From: Rhodobium gokarnense
Lineage (GTDB): Bacteria > Pseudomonadota > Alphaproteobacteria > Rhizobiales > Rhodobiaceae
Reading direction: 5' to 3'
Assembly (NCBI RefSeq): GCF_025961475.1
Contig: NZ_JAOQNS010000008.1
Span: 124,001-188,000, forward strand
DNA length: 64,000 nucleotides
The notes under the pieces are model-generated. The model was not told the origin of the DNA, ran no database searches, and worked only from the letters and a program-made list of their open reading frames with translations. The translations under genes and the position numbers were made by a program. Positions 49,588 to 61,173 of the stretch are shown here, piece by piece (position 1 is the stretch's first letter; each line of letters opens with the position of its first letter).

Positions 49588-50191
49588 GGACGGCCCTCCG
49601 GGCGCCGGCGATCCGCAGCGTCATGCGCCGATCATGACGGGCATAGCGCGACAATGGCGCGAAAATCCGGCGAGTTATACTGCGGGCGAGGAAGACGCGA
49701 AAGGGCTCGGGTTGAACCCGCGGCCTTCTCGTAATGGCAACTGTTCTCTGGTTCGTCATCGCGAGCGAAAGCGAAGCGATCCAGAGCGGCATTTGAGGCC
49801 GTGCACCGACAGCCGCCACACCCCCGTCGTCATCCCGGCCGCAGCGCAGCGGAGAGCCGGGACCCATTGCCCGACGCGACATTGTCGCCCGCATCGGGCC
49901 TTGCGAAGCCCATGTCCGGGTCACGTCATTATTCCGCCAGCCGATGGCATACCGCGTCGAGACGGGCAATAGGCCCCGGCTCGGGGGCCGGGGTGACGGC
50001 TGAGTGTTGAGCAGGCGGGAGTGCATCCAGGAGAACGCGGAGCCTGCTGCCGACGCCCCGTGGATTGCCGCGTCGGCCTAGCGGCCTCTTCGCAATGACG
50101 ATGGAGAGTCCTGAGGCATTTCAACGCCATTGCGCGTGAGTGGAGGGAGCGACGCAATCGGGAGCGTCGTTGCCCCACCCCCGCAAAAAAA
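49588..50191. repeat. 604-bp repeat island between glnD and murJ
   Basis: No gene is supported. It contains REP-like GTCATCGCGAGCGAAAGCG at 49754-49782, a second half (GGATTGCCGCGTCGG ... CGCAATGAC) at 50062-50099, GTCATCCCGGCCGCAGCG...GAGCCGGGAC at 49826-49867, and a GC hairpin GGCCCCGGC...GCCGGGGTGACGG at 49972-50000. The first 80 bp presumably include a promoter for murJ-trpS-yaiI. Confidence 0.8.
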
Positions 50192-52996
50192 TCACGCGAC
50201 GGCCGCGCGGTCGTCCTTTGCCTCGGCCTCCTCGTCGCCGCCCTCGAAGGCGCGGGTCAGGCGGCGCCTTATGGCGGCCTGGCGGCTGCCGTTGGTGATC
50301 TTTCCGTTGGTGAGGTCGGTGACATAGAAGACGTCGACGGCGCGCTCGCCGAAGGTGGCGATGTGGGCCGAGCCGATGTCGAGGCGAAGATCGGATATTT
50401 CGCGCGTCAGGTCATAAAGGAGGCCCGGCCGGTCGAGGCCGGAGACCTCGATGACCGTGAAGTGGTCCGAGGAATAGTTGTTGACCAGCACCTCGGTCGC
50501 CAGCCGGAACGCCTTGACGCGGCTGGAGCGCGATTCCACCGCCGCGGCGATCCGCTTCGGCAGCTCCTCCTCGCCCTTCAGCGTCTGCTCGATGATGGTC
50601 CGGATGCGCTCCGCCCGCCTGTCCTCGTCCTCGTCGGTGTCGAAGGCGCGGCGGATGAAGATGGTGTCGAGCGCAAAGCCGTCCGAGGTGGTGAAGACCT
50701 GGGCGTCGACGATGTTGGCGCCGGCGACCGTGCAGGCCCCGGCGATGGTCGACAGCACCCGCGGATGGTCGGGGGCAAAGACGGTCACCTCGGTGACGCC
50801 TTCCGACTCGTGGCAGGTGCTGGTGGTGGCGAGCTTGGTGCCGGCCCTGTCGGCGGCGCGGATCAGTTCCGCATGCGCGATCTTGCGGGCAAGGTCGATC
50901 CTGAGCCAGTAGGCCGGATAGTGCCGCTCGGCATAGGCGTCGATCTCCGATTGGGTCCAGCCGGTGAGCGCGTTGCCGAGCTCCGCGCGCGCCGCCGCCA
51001 CGCGCTGGTCGCGCGAGATATGCGAGAATCCGCCGGCGACCACCGGCTCGGTCTCGAAATAAAGCGTCCTCAGGAGCTGGCCCTTCCAGGCGTTCCAGAC
51101 GCCGGGGCCGACGGCGGTGATGTCGGCAATTGTCAGGATCAGCAGCATCTGCAGCCGCACCGGGCTCTGCACGATGTTGGCGAAATCGTTGATGGTCTTG
51201 CGGTCGCCGAGGTCGCGCGACTGGGCGACCATGCTCATCAAAAGGTGATGCTCGACCAGCCAGGCGACGGTCTCGGTCTCGGCCGGCGTGAAGCCGAAGC
51301 GCGGGCCGATCCTGCGGGCGATCTTCATGCCGGCGAGCGAATGGTCCTCCGGCCGGCCCTTGGCGATGTCGTGCAGGAGGACGGCGAGGTAAAGCACCTT
51401 GCGGCTCGGCAGGTTGTTCATCAGCTCGGTGGCAAGGCCGAGGTCGTGCGGCAGCTCGCCCTTTTCGATCTCCGACAGGATGCCGATGGCGCGCAGCAGG
51501 TGCTCGTCGACCGTGTAGTGATGGTACATGTTGAACTGCATCATCGCGACGATCTTGCCGAAATCGGGCACGAACCGGCCGAGCACGCCGGTCTCGTTCA
51601 TGCGCCTCAGCACCGTTTCCGGGTCGTTGCGCGAGGCCAGCACGTCGACGAAGAGCTGGTTGGCCTCCTCGTTGTCGCGAAGCCTGGCATCGACCAGCTT
51701 CAAGGAGCGGGTGAGCAGCGTCAGGGCGTCCGGGTGGAAGGCGACGTCGTAGCGGTCGGCGAGCTGGAAGATCCGGATGATATTCACCGGGTCGCGGGCA
51801 AAGACCTCGTCGTCGGCGACCGTGATGCGGTCGTTGTCGATGACGAAATCGCCCGATTGCACGACCTTGCGGCGGCGCCGGCGGATGGTGTTGAAGAGCC
51901 GGTTCAGCGGCGGCGTCTGCTTGGCGTGCTTGTCTTCCAGTCCGGCGCAGAAGATGCGGGTGAGGTCGCCCACGTGCTTGGCCATCAGGAAGTAGTGCTT
52001 CATGAAGCGTTCGACGTCTTTCAGGCCCGCATGGGAGGTGTAGCCGAGCCGGCTGGCAAGCTCCGGCTGGACGGCGAAGGAGAGCCGCTCCTCGGCCCGC
52101 CCAGAGAGGAAATGGAGGTGGCAGCGGACGGCCCAGAGGAAACTCTCCGCCTTCTTGAAGAGATTGTATTCGCGGCGTGAAAAGACGCCGAGCTTCGGCA
52201 GTTCCTCGGCCGAGCGGACCCGATAAAAATATTTGGCGATCCAGAACAGGGTATGGAGGTCGCGCAGCCCCCCCTTGCCTTCCTTGACATTGGGCTCGAC
52301 CAGATAGCGCGACTGGCCCTGGCGCACGTGCCGGGAGTCCCGCTCCGCCAGCTTGGCGGCGATGTATTCCGGGCCGGACTTCGCCGCCACCTCGACATCG
52401 AACCGCTCGACCAGCTCGTCGAAGAGGCTCTCCTCGCCCCAGATGAAGCGCGCTTCCAGGACCGCGGTGCGGATCGTCAGGTCAGATTTGGCGAGCCGGA
52501 CGCATTCGTCGAGATTGCGCGTTGCGTGGCCGACCTTGAGACCGAGATCCCACAGCATGTAGAGCAGGTATTCGTTGATCGTTTCGCCCCAGGCCGTCTG
52601 CTTGTAGGGCAGCAGGCACAGGATATCGACGTCGGAGAACGGCGCCAGCATGCCGCGGCCATAGCCGCCGACGGCGACCAGCGCCATCCGTTCGGCGGCC
52701 GACCGGTTGATGGAGCGGAACACGTGGACGACCGCGAAATCGTAGATGACGCGTATGATCTCGTCCTGGATGTGCGACAGTCGCCGGGTGCAGAGCGTTC
52801 CGTCATTGTCCGTCTCGAAGCGCTGCTGCACCTCGGTGCGCGCCTCGGCCAGTGCCGTCTTCAGGAGCTTCAGGACCTCGGCGCGGATTTTCGTGCTCGA
52901 GCCGTCGCCGTCGGTCTCGAGCGTCAGCGCGGTGAGGGAGGCCCTGAGGGCATCCGAATCGATGCAGTCGGTCACGTAGGGGGGAAGCTTGGTCAT
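50192..52996 (-). CDS. glnD: [Protein-PII] uridylyltransferase / uridylyl-removing enzyme
   Basis: This 934-residue nitrogen sensor modifies PII proteins according to glutamine. The nucleotidyltransferase domain has GGYGRGMLAPFSDVDILCL with the DxD aspartates. An HD domain near residue 500 has LLHDIAKGRPEDHS. Two ACT domains close the protein (TEVTVFAPDHPRVLSTIAG and FTVIEVSGLDRPGLLYDLT). ATG 52996 is preferred; a TTG 11 codons upstream is in frame. It follows mutS on the same strand after 144 bp. Confidence 0.97.
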   Translation of the reverse strand: MTKLPPYVTDCIDSDALRASLTALTLETDGDGSSTKIRAEVLKLLKTALAEARTEVQQRFETDNDGTLCTRRLSHIQDEIIRVIYDFAVVHVFRSINRSAAERMALVAVGGYGRGMLAPFSDVDILCLLPYKQTAWGETINEYLLYMLWDLGLKVGHATRNLDECVRLAKSDLTIRTAVLEARFIWGEESLFDELVERFDVEVAAKSGPEYIAAKLAERDSRHVRQGQSRYLVEPNVKEGKGGLRDLHTLFWIAKYFYRVRSAEELPKLGVFSRREYNLFKKAESFLWAVRCHLHFLSGRAEERLSFAVQPELASRLGYTSHAGLKDVERFMKHYFLMAKHVGDLTRIFCAGLEDKHAKQTPPLNRLFNTIRRRRRKVVQSGDFVIDNDRITVADDEVFARDPVNIIRIFQLADRYDVAFHPDALTLLTRSLKLVDARLRDNEEANQLFVDVLASRNDPETVLRRMNETGVLGRFVPDFGKIVAMMQFNMYHHYTVDEHLLRAIGILSEIEKGELPHDLGLATELMNNLPSRKVLYLAVLLHDIAKGRPEDHSLAGMKIARRIGPRFGFTPAETETVAWLVEHHLLMSMVAQSRDLGDRKTINDFANIVQSPVRLQMLLILTIADITAVGPGVWNAWKGQLLRTLYFETEPVVAGGFSHISRDQRVAAARAELGNALTGWTQSEIDAYAERHYPAYWLRIDLARKIAHAELIRAADRAGTKLATTSTCHESEGVTEVTVFAPDHPRVLSTIAGACTVAGANIVDAQVFTTSDGFALDTIFIRRAFDTDEDEDRRAERIRTIIEQTLKGEEELPKRIAAAVESRSSRVKAFRLATEVLVNNYSSDHFTVIEVSGLDRPGLLYDLTREISDLRLDIGSAHIATFGERAVDVFYVTDLTNGKITNGSRQAAIRRRLTRAFEGGDEEAEAKDDRAAVA

Positions 52997-53140
52997 GCGC
53001 TCCGCGTTTCGTCGATGGGTGGGCGGCAATCCGGGGCCCGAATGCCGCCGGCCGCGCCCCCAATAGCTAGTGCAGTTCGCGCCGGTTGTGAACCATTGCG
53101 GAGGGCAGGGGCGCCAGGACGACCCGGAACCGGGGAGGGC

Positions 53141-55864
53141 TCAGCCTTTCGCGGCCTCCGCCTTCAGCCGGTAGAGCAGCTCCAGCGCCTCGCGCGGCGT
53201 GAGCTCGTCCGGGTTGCTGTCGGCAAGGAGTGTCAGCGCCGGGTTCTCTGCCGCAGGCGCGCCGGCAGTCGGGACCGGCTTGTCGCGCAAGGCCGAGAAC
53301 AGCGGCAGATCGTCGATCATCATTTCCACCGGCGACTTGCGCTCGTGCTCCTCAAGCTGCGCCAGCACCTGGCGCGCGCGGGCGATCACCGCTTCGGGAA
53401 GGCCGGCGAGCCGGGCGACCTGGATGCCGTAGGAGTGGTCGGCCGCGCCGGCGACGATCTCGTGCAGGAAGACGACGTCGCCCTCCCATTCCTTGACCCT
53501 GACCGTGGCGTTGTGGAGCCGTGAAAGGGTCTCCGACAGCGCCGTCAGCTCGTGATAGTGGGTGGCGAACAGGCTGCGCGAGCGGTTGACCTCGTGCAGG
53601 TGCTCGATCGCGGCCCAGGCGATGGAGAGCCCGTCGAAGGTCGCCGTGCCGCGGCCGATCTCGTCGAGAATCACCAGCGAGCGCGGGCCGGCCTGGTTGA
53701 GGATCGCCGCCGTCTCGACCATTTCCACCATGAAGGTGGAGCGCCCGCGGGCAAGGTCGTCGGCCGCGCCGACGCGGGAAAAGAGGCGATCGACGACGCC
53801 GATATGGGCGGCCTTCGCCGGCACATAGGCGCCGATCTGGGCAAGCACGGCAATGAGCGCGTTCTGGCGCAGGAAGGTCGACTTGCCGGCCATGTTCGGC
53901 CCGGTGACGAGCCAGATGCGGCCGTCGTCGTCGCCTTCCGCCGGCCCGAGCGTTGCGTCATTGGCAACGAACGGGTCCTCGCCGCGCTTGCGGAGCGCCT
54001 GTTCCACGACCGGGTGCCGGCCGCCGGAAATATCGAAGGCAAGGCCGTCGTCGACCCTCGGCTGGGTGTAGTCCTCGGCCTCCGCCAGCACCGCATGGCT
54101 CGCCGAGACGTCGAGGACGGCAAGCGCCCGCGCCGCGTCCTTGAGGATTTCGGCCTCCACCGTGATCCGCGCGCAAAGGTCGTCGAACACCTCCTGCTCG
54201 ATGGCGAGCGCCCGGTCCGAGGCGCTGGAAATCTTCGATTCCAGGTCGGCAAGCTCGGTGGTGGTGAAGCGCATGGCGTTGGCCATGGTCTGGCGGTGGA
54301 TGAAGGTCGCCGCGGTCGCACCCGCCGTCAGCTTGTCGGCGTGGTTGGCGGTGACCTCGACGAAATAGCCGAGCACGTTGTTGTGACGGACTTTGAGGGA
54401 CCGGATGCCGGTCTCGTCCTGGTAGCGCGCCTGCAGTTCGGCGATGATCCGCCGGCTCTGGTCGCGCAGCGCCCGAAGCTCGTCGAGATCGTCGCGATAG
54501 CCGCCGGCAACGAAGCCGCCGTCGCGGCGAAAGACCGGGAGTTCCTCGGCGAGCGCGCTGGTGAGCTCAATGCGAAGAGGATCGGGAAGGGCGGCAAGCG
54601 ACGCTCCGGCCTCAGCGATTTCTTCGGCGCTGCTGGCATCGGCCTCGGCAAGCAGGGCCGCGATGTCGCGTGCCGCATCAAGGCCGGCGCGGATCGCATC
54701 GAGGTCGCGTGGGCCGCCGCGGTTGAGGGAGAGGCGGGAAAGCGCCCGCGAGATGTCCGGCGCGCCGGCAAGCGCTTCGCGCAGCCGGGCACGAAGCCCC
54801 GTATCGCCGAGGAAAAAGCCGACGGAGGCGAGCCGCTTGCGGATTTCGTCGGGATCGGCGAGGGGCGCCGACAACCGCTCGGCGAGCAGGCGCGCGCCGG
54901 CGCCGGTCACCGTGCGGTCGATGGCATCGATCAGGCTGCCGGCACGGCCGCCCGAAAGGGTCTTCAGGAGTTCAAGGTTCGCCCGCGTCGCCCCGTCCAC
55001 ATGCATCAGCCGGCCGGAATCCTGGCGCGTTGGCGGATCGAGGGGCGGGCGTTCGCCGAGCTGGGTTTTTTCGACATACGCAATGGCGCCGGCCGCGGCA
55101 GCCGTTTCCGCCCGCGAAAAGCCGCCGAAGGCATCGATGGTGGCAACGCCGTAGAAGCGGGCGATGCGATCGGCCGCCGTCGCGCCGTCGAAATAGGCCC
55201 GCGGCACCGGCATCACGGCAAAGGAGAGCTGGCGCCAGAAGCCGGCGAGCGCCTCGTCCTCGAACAGCGCGTCGGAGACGATGAGCTCGCGCGGGTCGAT
55301 CCGCGACAGGTCGGCGGAAAGCCGCTCGAACGTGGTCTCGCCGACCCGGAAGACGCCGGTCGAAATGTCGATCCAGGCAAGGCCGAAGACGCCGTGCGGA
55401 TCGTCGGTGCCGGCGCGGATGCGGGTGACGGCGGCGAGATAGTTGGAGCGCCCGGCCTCCAGGAGGCTTTCTTCGGTCAGCGTTCCCGGCGTCACCAGCC
55501 GGATGACGTCGCGCTTGACGACGGATTTGGCGCCACGCTTTTTCGCCTCGGCCGGGTCCTCGATCTGCTCGCAGACGGCGACCCGGTAGCCGAGGGCGAT
55601 CAGCTTCTGCAGATAGTCGTCGGCGGCGTGGACCGGCACGCCGCACATGGGGATATCGGCGCCCAGATGCTTGCCGCGCTTGGTCAGCGTGATGCCCAGC
55701 GCCCGCGATGCCTCCTCCGCGTCCTCGAAGAACAGCTCGTAGAAGTCGCCCATCCGATAGAACAGCAGGCAATCGGGATTGGCCGCCTTGATCTCGATGA
55801 ATTGCTCCATCATCGGCGTGACCCGGCCCGTTTCGGGCGAACTCTTTGACATCGCTTCACTCAT
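53141..55864 (-). CDS. mutS: DNA mismatch repair protein MutS
   Basis: This roughly 907-residue mismatch sensor ATPase has [15 protein letters not shown] with the Phe-x-Glu mismatch-reading motif in domain I, and [19 protein letters not shown] in the clamp region. [14 protein letters not shown] is Walker A and [16 protein letters not shown] is Walker B. The C-terminal tail from about residue 830 is Pro/Ala-rich and ends in [14 protein letters not shown], the tetramerisation motif. The start is uncertain among ATGs at 55891, 55864 and 55852; none has a strong ribosome-binding site. It is divergent from maeB. Confidence 0.97.
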   Translation of the reverse strand: MSEAMSKSSPETGRVTPMMEQFIEIKAANPDCLLFYRMGDFYELFFEDAEEASRALGITLTKRGKHLGADIPMCGVPVHAADDYLQKLIALGYRVAVCEQIEDPAEAKKRGAKSVVKRDVIRLVTPGTLTEESLLEAGRSNYLAAVTRIRAGTDDPHGVFGLAWIDISTGVFRVGETTFERLSADLSRIDPRELIVSDALFEDEALAGFWRQLSFAVMPVPRAYFDGATAADRIARFYGVATIDAFGGFSRAETAAAAGAIAYVEKTQLGERPPLDPPTRQDSGRLMHVDGATRANLELLKTLSGGRAGSLIDAIDRTVTGAGARLLAERLSAPLADPDEIRKRLASVGFFLGDTGLRARLREALAGAPDISRALSRLSLNRGGPRDLDAIRAGLDAARDIAALLAEADASSAEEIAEAGASLAALPDPLRIELTSALAEELPVFRRDGGFVAGGYRDDLDELRALRDQSRRIIAELQARYQDETGIRSLKVRHNNVLGYFVEVTANHADKLTAGATAATFIHRQTMANAMRFTTTELADLESKISSASDRALAIEQEVFDDLCARITVEAEILKDAARALAVLDVSASHAVLAEAEDYTQPRVDDGLAFDISGGRHPVVEQALRKRGEDPFVANDATLGPAEGDDDGRIWLVTGPNMAGKSTFLRQNALIAVLAQIGAYVPAKAAHIGVVDRLFSRVGAADDLARGRSTFMVEMVETAAILNQAGPRSLVILDEIGRGTATFDGLSIAWAAIEHLHEVNRSRSLFATHYHELTALSETLSRLHNATVRVKEWEGDVVFLHEIVAGAADHSYGIQVARLAGLPEAVIARARQVLAQLEEHERKSPVEMMIDDLPLFSALRDKPVPTAGAPAAENPALTLLADSNPDELTPREALELLYRLKAEAAKG

Positions 55865-56016
55865 GGCCGGCGACACTAGCAGAAGCGCCATGCGGATTCA
55901 TCGCTTCAGAGCAGCCATTCGGCCGGGTTGTGGATAGTCAGTTGCGCGGATATTGTCCTCACCCCCGCCCCCGGGGCGGCAACCGTCAAAAAGACCCAGA
56001 ACAAGCGAGCAAGAGA

Positions 56017-58299
<2,283 letters not shown>

Positions 58300-58448
58300 C
58301 GCCGGCCCTTCAGGTGCCTTAGAAACAGCACCGGGCGGCCAGGGCAGAAGGAACAAAATGCCGGCGCGGAAAAGCCGTGCCGGCGTCTCTGCATGCGAAC
58401 GATCGGCCGCGCCGCAAAGGGGTGCGCCGAGCCAGGAACGAAACGGAT

Positions 58449-58841
58449 ATGAGCGAAGAAGAAAACCAGCCGCGCGGCAAGTTGACCATCCGCATTCTTG
58501 CCATGCCGGCCGATGCCAACCCGGCCGGGGATATCTTCGGCGGCTGGGTGCTGTCGCAGATGGACGTGGCCGGCGGCCTGTGCGCCGGCGATCGCGCCCG
58601 CAGCCGCGTCGTCACCGTCGGCGTCGAGGCGATGACCTTCATCCGCCCGGTCAAGATCGGCGACGTCATGTGCGTCTACACCGAGCTGTTGCATGTGGGC
58701 CGGACCTCGATCCGCGTCGGCATCGAGGCCTGGGCCCTGCGCGACCGCCTCGGCCGGCGCGAACGGGTGACCAAGGCGATCTTCACCTATGTGGCCCTCG
58801 ACGAGAACGGCCTGTCGATGGTCGTTCCGCCGGAGGCTTGA
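58449..58841 (+). CDS. Acyl-CoA thioesterase, hotdog fold (YciA-like)
   Basis: This 130-residue single hotdog domain has ADANPAGDIFGGWVLSQMD, the YciA/BFIT-type active-site helix with its aspartate, AMTFIRPVKIGDVMCVYT and GRTSIRVGIEAWALR. YciA-like enzymes hydrolyse a broad range of acyl-CoAs. ATG 58449 is chosen on family length. It lies 149 bp downstream of maeB; the gap may contain a promoter. Confidence 0.92.
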   Translation: MSEEENQPRGKLTIRILAMPADANPAGDIFGGWVLSQMDVAGGLCAGDRARSRVVTVGVEAMTFIRPVKIGDVMCVYTELLHVGRTSIRVGIEAWALRDRLGRRERVTKAIFTYVALDENGLSMVVPPEA

Positions 58842-58910
58842 GGCTTTTCGTGGTGTTCAGGCGCCACTGAGGCTTTTCGGCACAACGGCGCCGGTGCGCA
58901 GTCGCGCTTG

Positions 58911-58937
58911 CCGAACCCGGATTGCATCCGGGTTCGG
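58911..58937. terminator. Perfect hairpin between converging genes
   Basis: CCGAACCCGGA-TTGCA-TCCGGGTTCGG is an 11-bp perfect stem with a 5-base loop, placed between the converging thioesterase and small secreted protein genes. There is no T-run on either side, so it may act with Rho or as an mRNA 3'-end stabiliser. A direct repeat of TGAGGCTTTTCG (58839-58850 and 58868-58879) lies just before it. Confidence 0.5.
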
Positions 58938-58961
58938 ATCGAGTCCCGATCGAAAGGTCGT

Positions 58962-59297
58962 TTAGCCCTTCTTGTCGCGGCGCGGCCCTTTCTTGTTGGC
59001 GCATTTCTGGAGCTGCTTGGCGCGCTCCTGCTCCTGGTCGCGCATCTTGCCGCGATTGGCCTTGCGCTCGCGGCACCAGGCGGCGTGGAACTGCTTGGAG
59101 GCATTCCAGCGGTTGCCATTGAAGCCGCAGTTCATCCTGACGTTCTCGGCGTTGTCGTCGACGGCGCGCTGGGCGTAGTTGCGGCAGATGTCCTGGATGT
59201 CCTTGGCGGCGGCCGGCTGGGCGGCGATGCCGAACATCAGCGGCGCGGCAAGGGCGGCGGCAACAGCGAGGCGTGTCGAAATACGGGTCGGCGTCAT
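58962..59297 (-). CDS. Small secreted four-cysteine protein (paralogue 1)
   Basis: A 111-residue protein with a signal peptide (LAVAAALAAPLMFGIAAQPAA in part, cleaving near AAA-KD). The mature part has four cysteines spaced C-x18-C-x17-C-x23-C around the motif CGFNGNRWNAS and QFHAAWC, and a Lys/Arg-rich end. The spacing is identical to the product encoded at 59461-60144. The cysteines would form two disulphides in the periplasm. The ATG at 59297 follows AGGAG and an 8-bp hairpin. I do not recognise a named family. Confidence 0.78.
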   Translation of the reverse strand: MTPTRISTRLAVAAALAAPLMFGIAAQPAAAKDIQDICRNYAQRAVDDNAENVRMNCGFNGNRWNASKQFHAAWCRERKANRGKMRDQEQERAKQLQKCANKKGPRRDKKG

Positions 59298-59327
59298 GGG
59301 TTCGAAAAACTCCTTTTTGAATTGAAA

Positions 59328-59347
59328 GGCGCCCGTTGCCGGGCGCC
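59328..59347 (-). promoter_or_regulatory. 5' hairpin upstream of secreted paralogue 1
   Basis: GGCGCCCG and CGGGCGCC form a perfect 8-bp stem with a 4-base loop, ending 30 bp before the ATG and 13 bp before the AGGAG. The same stem stands before paralogue 2. Confidence 0.6.
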
Positions 59348-59460
59348 GATTCGGTAACCGTTCTCTATCAGACCGCGTGAATGGTTCATGAATAGGGCAG
59401 CGAATGCATTCCGCCGGGAGCGGCAGGCGGTCCGCCCGTCGCTCCCGGATGGCCGCATGG

Positions 59461-60144
59461 TTAGCTGTCGGTGCCGAAGCGCGGCAGCAGCGGTCGGCCA
59501 CCCGGATTCATGTGTCCGGGCCGCCGGTCGTCGCCGCGGGTGCGGTGCGGCATGCTGCGGCCCCGGTCGTCGTGCCGCGCGCGGTCGTCGTCGCGCCTGT
59601 GATGGCGCCCGCGGTCGTCCCGATGGCCGCGTCCGCGATCGTTCCAGTCGTCGCGTCCCCGGTCACTGCGATGGTGGCGTCCACGGTCGTCATGACGGTC
59701 CGGTTCGCGATTGCTCCAGTGATTGCGTCTGCGGTCGCCCCTGTAATCGGGACGCCCGTAGTCGGCTCTGTGATCGTCGCGCAGGTCAAGGACGCCGCGG
59801 TGTTCGCGACCATCGCGCTCGTGGCCCGTACGGCGTGCGTCGGCCCGGCAGCGCCGGAGCTGCGCCCGGCGTTCCTGCGCCTGGTTGCGCAGCGCCCGCG
59901 GATCGCCGTTCTGGGTGCGGCACCAGTGGGCGTGAAACTGGCGCGAGGCATTCCAGCGATTGCCCTGGAAGCCGCAGCGCATGGAGACGTTCTTCTCGTT
60001 GGCTGCCGCGGCCCGCTTGGCATAGGCGCGGCATACCTGGCTGAGGGCGCCGGCTTGCGCCGGCCCAGTCGTGGCAAGCGCCACCGGGGCGGCGATAAGG
60101 GCGGCGCCGGCAAGCGCGCGGATGGCGGTGTGTCGGGTCGTCAT
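59461..60144 (-). CDS. Secreted four-cysteine protein with His/Asp/Arg-rich tail (paralogue 2)
   Basis: A 227-residue protein. Residues 1-32 are a signal peptide ending PAQA. Residues about 33-105 are the same four-cysteine domain as in the neighbouring gene (C-x18-C-x17-C-x23-C, CGFQGNRWNAS, QFHAHWC). The last 120 residues are low-complexity His, Asp and Arg (for example RGRHHRSDRGRDDW and DDRGRHHRRDDD), with little else. Such a tail could bind divalent metals or polyanions; this is inference. It is transcribed leftwards, 163 bp before paralogue 1, with its own AGGAG and 5' hairpin. Confidence 0.72.
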   Translation of the reverse strand: MTTRHTAIRALAGAALIAAPVALATTGPAQAGALSQVCRAYAKRAAAANEKNVSMRCGFQGNRWNASRQFHAHWCRTQNGDPRALRNQAQERRAQLRRCRADARRTGHERDGREHRGVLDLRDDHRADYGRPDYRGDRRRNHWSNREPDRHDDRGRHHRSDRGRDDWNDRGRGHRDDRGRHHRRDDDRARHDDRGRSMPHRTRGDDRRPGHMNPGGRPLLPRFGTDS

Positions 60145-60168
60145 GGCGAAAAAACTCCTGAAACAGAA

Positions 60169-60188
60169 GGCGCCCGAAAACGGGCGCC
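60169..60188 (-). promoter_or_regulatory. 5' hairpin upstream of secreted paralogue 2
   Basis: GGCGCCCG-AAAA-CGGGCGCC is a perfect 8-bp stem with a 4-base loop, 24 bp before the ATG and just upstream of the AGGAG. The stem is the same as the one at 59328-59347; the loops differ. Confidence 0.6.
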
Positions 60189-60374
60189 CCGCATCGTTCG
60201 AATTCCTGAAAACGGGCCGGAATGCCCGCACGGCAGGCCACCTGGACCATGCGCCACATCTCGATGCGCAACAGCCTTGGCGGCCTTGCCACTCTCCCGG
60301 CCAACGCGTCGCCGGCGGTGGCGGTTCCTGAAACGACGGCCGGCCACCGGCAAAAATTTATGGAAAGGCTTTAA

Positions 60375-61151
60375 TTACGCCGCTTCGACGGTCTTGTCCG
60401 GCGCCTTGCAGATGTCGCGGATGACGCAGTTCGGGCAGGCGGGCTTGCGCGCCTTGCAGACATAGCGCCCGTGCAGGATCAGCCAGTGGTGGGCGTGGGT
60501 GAGGAAATCCTGCGGCACGATCCGCTCCAGCTCCTCCTCCACCTCCAGCGGCGTCTTTCCGGGGGCGAGGCCGGTGCGGTTGCCGATCCGGAAGATGTGG
60601 GTGTCGACGGCGATCGTCGGCTCGCCATAGGCGACGTTGAGCACCACATTGGCGGTCTTGCGGCCGACGCCCGGCAGCGCCTCCAGCGCCTCGCGCGAGC
60701 GCGGCACCGCGCTGCCATGCTGGGCGATCAAGGCCTCGGAAAGCGCGATGACGTTCTTGGCCTTGTTGCGATAGAGCCCGATGGTCTTGATGTAGTCGCG
60801 GACGGTGTCCTCGCCGAGCGCGACCATCGCCTCCGGCGTATCGGCCACCGCAAAGAGCGGCTTCGTCGCCTTGTTGACGCCGACATCGGTCGCCTGTGCC
60901 GACAGCACGACGGCGACCAGAAGCGTGTACGGATTGACATAGGCAAGCTCGCTCGCCGGCTCCGGGTTCATCTCCGAAAGCCTTGAGAAGATTTCGTAAA
61001 TCTCCTCACGCGAATAGCGGCAGCGGGCCCGGCGCTTAGCGGCCCCAGGCTTTTTCGCGGCGGCCTTCTTGGCCCCCGAAGCCTTGCCAGCTGCCGGTTT
61101 GGCCGCCGATGCCTTCGCCGAAGAATTATTTTCCGTCTTTGTTTTCGCCAT
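60375..61151 (-). CDS. nth: Endonuclease III
   Basis: This 258-residue DNA glycosylase/AP lyase acts on oxidised pyrimidines. Residues 1-45 are a Lys/Ala/Pro-rich extension (AAKPAAGKASGAKKAAAKK) like a histone H1 tail. The catalytic core has LPGVGRKTANVVL (helix-hairpin-helix with the lysine) and VDTHIFRI (the aspartate). The C-terminal CKARKPACPNCVIRDIC is the C-x6-C-x2-C-x5-C iron-sulfur loop. ATG 61151 starts the extension; an alternative start nearer the core is not supported. The DUF2244 gene is divergent 22 bp away. The 230 bp downstream (60145-60374) hold only the 5' region of paralogue 2. Confidence 0.95.
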   Translation of the reverse strand: MAKTKTENNSSAKASAAKPAAGKASGAKKAAAKKPGAAKRRARCRYSREEIYEIFSRLSEMNPEPASELAYVNPYTLLVAVVLSAQATDVGVNKATKPLFAVADTPEAMVALGEDTVRDYIKTIGLYRNKAKNVIALSEALIAQHGSAVPRSREALEALPGVGRKTANVVLNVAYGEPTIAVDTHIFRIGNRTGLAPGKTPLEVEEELERIVPQDFLTHAHHWLILHGRYVCKARKPACPNCVIRDICKAPDKTVEAA

Positions 61152-61173
61152 CACGTAGATATACTTAGTCGTT

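Noticed and set aside
47881-49734. Plus-strand frame of 617 codons opposite murJ
   Set aside because: Very charged (Glu/Arg/Asp/Gln) antisense image of hydrophobic murJ codons, not a real protein.
53552-55849. Plus-strand frame of 765 codons opposite mutS
   Set aside because: Antisense shadow of mutS without motifs.
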